This document shows positions 28,801 to 32,425 of a stretch of 32,425 bases of DNA, in pieces. The position numbers and the translations under genes were made by a program. Under the pieces are notes generated by a model. That model had not been told where the DNA came from, made no database searches, and worked only from the letters and a program-made list of their open reading frames with translations. The stretch lies in contig CAJONH010000009.1 of NCBI GenBank assembly GCA_905235825.1, positions 1-32,425 of the forward strand, read 5' to 3'. Each line of letters starts with the position of its first letter. Position 1 is the first letter of the stretch. Source of the DNA: Candidatus Gastranaerophilales bacterium (GTDB lineage Bacteria > Cyanobacteriota > Vampirovibrionia > Gastranaerophilales > Gastranaerophilaceae).

Positions 28801-31800
28801 TTATTTCTCTTGAAGATTCAGAAATCTGCTCTTTTATTTCATTTTTTACATTATTGGCATTTTCATCAGACTTATTTTCTAAACATTGTTTTAAATTTTC
28901 ACTTAGTTGTTCCGAATTGAATTTTATATCATCCGCTAATTGTTCACCTGCTGATTTTAATTCACAAATTTCAGCAATATCTTTTTGCATGTCATTTAAA
29001 ACACTGCCTGTTGCATCAATCCAATCCGCAAGAAAAGTAAATGCATTATTTAAATTTTCTGCTGCATTTGTGGTATTACGTAACAAAGAAGCTATTTCTT
29101 CAATTTTTGTATCGATAATTCCGTATTTAAATTCAGGATTAAATTCAGCTGTTTTATCCTCTAATACTTTCATTGACTGTGAAAAAGAACTCAAACTGTT
29201 TTTAAAATCTTTATTTATATCATCAGCAGATAAGATAAGTTTATTTGTTCTTATACTTATGCTTGATATATCATCATTAAGCTCGGTAAAACGTTCTTTT
29301 AATGCATTAATATCTTTTGATGCTGTTTGTGCATTATCATCCAAGAATTTTTGCAATTTCATAAAATCGGATTCAATATCAATTAAGGAATATACGTAAG
29401 ACTCCTTAGTATTATCGCCGTCATCATTCGGATTTTTATTTGCAATTCCGGCTATTGTGCGAATTTCACCGGACAAATTTTCTAATTTGTCTTTTAAATC
29501 GGGAATACCATTTATAACTGAATTTGTAGTACTAAGCGTATTTCCGATACCGTCAAGTTTTAAATTTAAAATGTTATTTTCCGATGTATATTTTTCATCA
29601 AATTCTTTTCCACGACGGGCAAGTCCGTCTACTTTTATAACCCACTGATTTAATAGACCGATATTATCGTATATAACATCTATTTTATTTGTCATTAAAT
29701 CAGAAAATCCGTTTATTGCATTTGATACGGAATTTACTCCCGAAGATACTTCTTTTACATTATCATTTACAAGTATAATTCCTGCATTTACACCTTCAAC
29801 TTCTGTATATATACTATCTATTTTTTCTGAAATATTTTCCGTTTTTTCATTTATTGATTTGATGTTATTGGAAGCAGATGTTAATTTGGTATCAACATTT
29901 GTAATTCCGTCTGATACACTGCCTACGGAATAAGTCAAATCTTCTGTTTTACCTGAAATTCTTTCAACTTCGGAATATATTGTTTCACTTGACTCATTGC
30001 CTGCAATAACACTATTCAATACATCATCAAATTTTAATGACATTTGTTCCGATATTGAATTGACAACAGATTTTGTTTCTTTATTTTCAGCACTGATATT
30101 ATTGATAATATCGGCAGTTTTTTCTATAACCGCATCTATTTTACCTGAAACAGCTTCCGTCGTGTTTTTTATTTCCGAAATACCGCTTAATGTTTTTTCT
30201 GCGGTATTTGATATGTTTTCGTTTTGTTTTGTAATTATATCCGTTTTATCATTTAAAGAAATAATATTATCTGCTGATTCGGATATTTTTGCGGAAATTT
30301 CAACTGTCTGACTAGAAACTAAAGATGAATCTATTTTTAATGCATCTACTTTATCAGAAATTTTTGCCGATTGTTTTTCAATAATATCAGTTTGTTCTTT
30401 TAAGGATACAATACTTACCGATGAATCATCTATTTTTCCGGATATAGCACCAAGTTCACCTGTCAGGGAACCTGCACTTTCGGAAAAAGATACAACACTG
30501 TTTAATATATCATCAACTTTTCCTTCAATTTTCCCGTTTTGTTCCGATAATAATATAGTTCTATCTTTAATTGAAGAAATTTCATTAATTGTACTATCAA
30601 TTTTATTTGAAATTTTTTCTGATTTTTCAGTCAATAAATTAGTTTCTTCATTAACGGCTATGACATTATCTATAACATCATTTATTTGCACCGAAACCTG
30701 CTCAATATTTTTTGAAACAGCGTCCGTTTTTTCTCCTGTCAAACCTATACTTGATATAACACCGTCTATTTTTTCCGTAACACACTGAATATTTTGAGAA
30801 ATTAATGTATTTTGCTCCGATGAAACATTATTATTATTTATAATTTCATCAACTTTACCTGAAACACCGGCAATTTCACTATATACCGAATTATTTTGTT
30901 CATTTGCAGAAACTATGCCGTTTATAACATTATCAATTTTATTAGAAACAGTTTCAATTCCTTTTGCCAGTGAATTGTTTTGTTCATTTGTTGAAACTAT
31001 ACTATTTATAACATCATTGACTTTGCCCGAAACAACTTCAATTCCTTGCGAAATGGAATTGCTTTGTTCATTTGCAGAAACAATATTATTTATAACATCA
31101 TCAATTTTATTAGAAACAGTTTCAATTCCTTTTGCCAGTGAATTATTTTGTTCATTTGTTGAAACTATACTATTTATAACATCATTGACTTTGCCCGAAA
31201 CAACTTCAATTCCTTGCGAAACGGAATTGCTTTGTTCATTTGCAGAAACAATACCGTTTATAACATCATCAATTTTATTAGAAACAGTTTCAATTCCTTT
31301 TGCCAGTGAATTATTTTGTTCATTTGTTGAAACTATACCATTTATAACATCATTGACTTTGCCTGAAACAATCTCAATTCCTTGTGAAACGGAATTGCTT
31401 TGTTCATTTGCAGAAACAATATTGTTTATGACATTATCGATTTTACCCGAAACAGCTTTAATTTCATTTGATAAAGAATTTGTTTCTTCCGTAACTCCGA
31501 CAATATTATTGACGGCATCATCAACTTTTCCTGAAACAGCTTCTAACTCTTTTGATATTAAGTCAACTTTTTCCCCTGTAACAGTTATGTTTTTTGATGT
31601 ATTATCAATTTTATCCGAAACTTGCAGTATTTTTTCGGCAACGGATACTTGTTTTTCATTGTTTGCAATAATATTATTTGTAACATTATCTATTTTTTCC
31701 GATATTTTATCAGCTTTCTCCGTAAGAATAACCGTTTTTTCATTTATTGACGATATGCTGTTTGCTGTATTATCGGACTTGCCTAAAATTTGTTCTGTCT

Positions 31801-32425
31801 TATCCGTAATTATACCGGCTTTTTCATTGACAGACATAATACTGTTAATAGTGCCGTCTGTTTTTAGTGCTACGGTTTCAATTTCTTTTACGAGAGATTT
31901 TGTTTCTTCCTGAACTAAAACAATATTATTTACAACATTACTCATTTCATCAGATAATTTTTCTATCTTATCTGAAATGGAACCTGTTTTTTCTTTTACT
32001 GCGGTTATATTATTTACTGCATCATCAACTTTACCGGATACACGCTCTATATCTTTTGAAACCGATTCATGTTTCTCATTTGCCGAAGCCATTTCATCCG
32101 TAGTTTCATGAAATTTATTGGAAATTTCATCCATTTTTTCTGCGAAATTGCTTGTATTTTCGGAAAAAGCAATAATACTGTTTAATACATCATCAACTTT
32201 GCCCGATACGTGTTCTATTCCGTTAGATTTATCCGAAATGCTGCTTATTTTATCGGATAAAAGATTAATATCCTCATTTAATCCTCTGATATTACCTGAA
32301 ACAGTTTCTATATTATCGGAAATTATATTTACCTTATCTGAAATACTTCCGATATTATCTGATACGTTATTTACATTTTCTTTAACAGAACTGACATTTT
32401 TTACATTTTCGTCAAGTTTTTCCGA
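25817..32425 (-). CDS. Giant repetitive coiled-coil protein, 5' end beyond the window (>=2202 aa)
   Basis: Frame stays open from the track start at 32134 to the window end (97 more codons: SEKLDENVKNVSSVKENVNNVSDNIGSISDKVN...). Heptad-rich, almost no Cys/Trp/Pro, several tandem repeat types. Confidence 0.85.
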   Translation of the reverse strand, partial: SEKLDENVKNVSSVKENVNNVSDNIGSISDKVNIISDNIETVSGNIRGLNEDINLLSDKISSISDKSNGIEHVSGKVDDVLNSIIAFSENTSNFAEKMDEISNKFHETTDEMASANEKHESVSKDIERVSGKVDDAVNNITAVKEKTGSISDKIEKLSDEMSNVVNNIVLVQEETKSLVKEIETVALKTDGTINSIMSVNEKAGIITDKTEQILGKSDNTANSISSINEKTVILTEKADKISEKIDNVTNNIIANNEKQVSVAEKILQVSDKIDNTSKNITVTGEKVDLISKELEAVSGKVDDAVNNIVGVTEETNSLSNEIKAVSGKIDNVINNIVSANEQSNSVSQGIEIVSGKVNDVINGIVSTNEQNNSLAKGIETVSNKIDDVINGIVSANEQSNSVSQGIEVVSGKVNDVINSIVSTNEQNNSLAKGIETVSNKIDDVINNIVSANEQSNSISQGIEVVSGKVNDVINSIVSTNEQNNSLAKGIETVSNKIDNVINGIVSANEQNNSVYSEIAGVSGKVDEIINNNNVSSEQNTLISQNIQCVTEKIDGVISSIGLTGEKTDAVSKNIEQVSVQINDVIDNVIAVNEETNLLTEKSEKISNKIDSTINEISSIKDRTILLSEQNGKIEGKVDDILNSVVSFSESAGSLTGELGAISGKIDDSSVSIVSLKEQTDIIEKQSAKISDKVDALKIDSSLVSSQTVEISAKISESADNIISLNDKTDIITKQNENISNTAEKTLSGISEIKNTTEAVSGKIDAVIEKTADIINNISAENKETKSVVNSISEQMSLKFDDVLNSVIAGNESSETIYSEVERISGKTEDLTYSVGSVSDGITNVDTKLTSASNNIKSINEKTENISEKIDSIYTEVEGVNAGIILVNDNVKEVSSGVNSVSNAINGFSDLMTNKIDVIYDNIGLLNQWVIKVDGLARRGKEFDEKYTSENNILNLKLDGIGNTLSTTNSVINGIPDLKDKLENLSGEIRTIAGIANKNPNDDGDNTKESYVYSLIDIESDFMKLQKFLDDNAQTASKDINALKERFTELNDDISSISIRTNKLILSADDINKDFKNSLSSFSQSMKVLEDKTAEFNPEFKYGIIDTKIEEIASLLRNTTNAAENLNNAFTFLADWIDATGSVLNDMQKDIAEICELKSAGEQLADDIKFNSEQLSENLKQCLENKSDENANNVKNEIKEQISESSREIKEELKYTIDESSEKIKEEIKQNIDESSEKTKEEIKHSIDESSEKTKEEIKHSIDESSEKTKEEIKQNIDESSEKIKEEIKSHSTKNAEKIKQSMEVITDEIRNNALEFDDKLKQNIQIAVDDIRNDISENSERINKQTLTLTEEIRDNVLEVNKSFFDYKNSFNEFKEADINSMKDALSFLVSKSEEIAVKSDFENMKNTVEQVSTNDSANIRYVFEKLFRDFKDSDIQAMKDALSFLVSKSDEYDAVKDDIVRMKDTLENSVEYLKEDDINMRDDISFLRDKAIDLKSDIDNIQKTADGIIENNLSEIKSSIEKSAEQITNSVNSFADDNIKNVKDELSFLRDKVCDIFSDIEKLDDSVQIIASNDFSVVTDKIENEINELKDKDLTVLRDKIINIQLYIEKLESSISNISKNDIEAVKNVISSSKDEWIKSFKNFKENDIQAVKDALLFLVNKSEEFNLQESIENLETSVENISAHDIADFKDNVELSLQYLKDEEINLRDEVSFLRDKSIDIKENIEKVESIVEDINQNNIAGIKNSVEKSISDLKKGDIYKIKDKIEALCDKFENIQSNIDKLKTSFENTNEAVLDKIKTGIENSINQIKTEDIASVKDALTFLVNRAEEFDFKSNIKEASDSLKEINKSGLNDIKSVVSNVITKLDAVENDFSNFKSEEFSDIKSSLNGIMVQLNTALTPHIDSLNERIDKLSEQNSGSLSELETLMQEKISQQDKHILSLEEKINNMSAKYDDMCEKYDKLAQTVTERTDNTEIKDILNYIVSQIAVVNDNSSIQQNNQQKNSEILNNVSEKVSVIDENVAKIKENSNAVNTLSEKITGLDENIAKLTEGSHTINSLSEKITGLDENIAKLAEGSNTINNLSEKITGLDENMAKLAEGSNTINNLSEKISGLDENMLKLANNSKVLKPISEKIAGFDENMSKLANSSEVLNAMAEKVLSFDKNITKLIDDSQVLNKLSEKVSSFDENITRIVSYIDED
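25830..26400 (-). repeat. 24-aa (72-nt) coding tandem repeats SNTINNLSEKITGLDENIAKLAEG
   Basis: ggttatttatagtgtttga at 26101 and 26173 (72 nt apart); more diverged copies on both sides. Confidence 0.9.
28560..28800 (-). repeat. 15-aa (45-nt) coding tandem repeats ESSEKTKEEIKHSID
   Basis: ggaagactcatctatg at 28631, 28676 and 28721 (45-nt steps), nearly identical units. Confidence 0.9.
29700..32425 (-). repeat. 28-aa (84-nt) coding tandem repeats, with a 168-nt higher-order unit at about 30.93-31.44 kb
   Basis: e.g. SNSVSQGIEVVSGKVNDVINSIVSTNEQ / NNSLAKGIETVSNKIDDVINGIVSANEQ; the string cttttgccagtg recurs at 30961, 31129 and 31297 (168-nt steps). Confidence 0.9.

Noticed and set aside
30930-31440. 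Regularly spaced repeats resembling a CRISPR array
   Set aside because: The 84/168-nt units are in-frame coding repeats of a heptad protein; the intervening segments are also repetitive, not unique spacers, and no cas genes are present
30915-31913. 332-aa plus-strand ORF (and 28599..29399, 25920..26420, 29997..30311)
   Set aside because: Antisense shadows of the repetitive giant minus-strand gene; their repeats merely mirror the coding repeats
1-32425. Complete prophage or integrative element
   Set aside because: No integrase, terminase, capsid or attachment-site evidence; the bulk is housekeeping and envelope genes with only a small decayed scar at 0-1.3 kb

Overview
AT-rich bacterial chromosome segment. 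Composition and the style of its hypothetical proteins suggest a gut Gastranaerophilales/Vampirovibrionia (Melainabacteria)-type genome; this is inference, with no 16S in the window. Most of the window (about 1.4-22.2 kb) is a largely minus-strand block. It carries recognisable housekeeping and envelope genes: N-terminal-rubredoxin ('reverse') rubrerythrin, YhbQ-like GIY-YIG, tRNA-dihydrouridine synthase, TPR proteins, an LptD/OstA-like outer-membrane protein, an EnvC/M23-like peptidase, 5-formyl-THF cyclo-ligase, ClpC, TlyA and TatD. Interspersed are unusual large proteins. (1) A 1907-aa protein has two papain-like C1-type modules that look reciprocally degenerate. (2) A ~690-aa plus-strand protein has glycine-zipper/membrane-active segments followed by what reads convincingly as a RelA/SpoT nucleotidyltransferase domain with an altered, insertion-bearing acceptor region. 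It sits in a three-gene plus-strand cluster with strongly hairpinned leaders and is the best candidate for an undescribed effector/toxin system. (3) A >=2202-aa coiled-coil protein, truncated by the window end, is built from several different nested tandem repeats (28-aa/84-nt with a 168-nt higher-order unit, 15-aa/45-nt, 24-aa/72-nt). The first 1.3 kb is degenerate: a TupA-type ATP-grasp fragment runs in frame into a G+C-richer palindromic element, and a REP-like inverted hairpin doublet sits in the 5' part of a truncated phage-type ORF. Several unrelated proteins share an N-terminal 'N-rich ... NxxFxG' motif that may be a sorting signal. No rRNA, tRNA or CRISPR was recognised.
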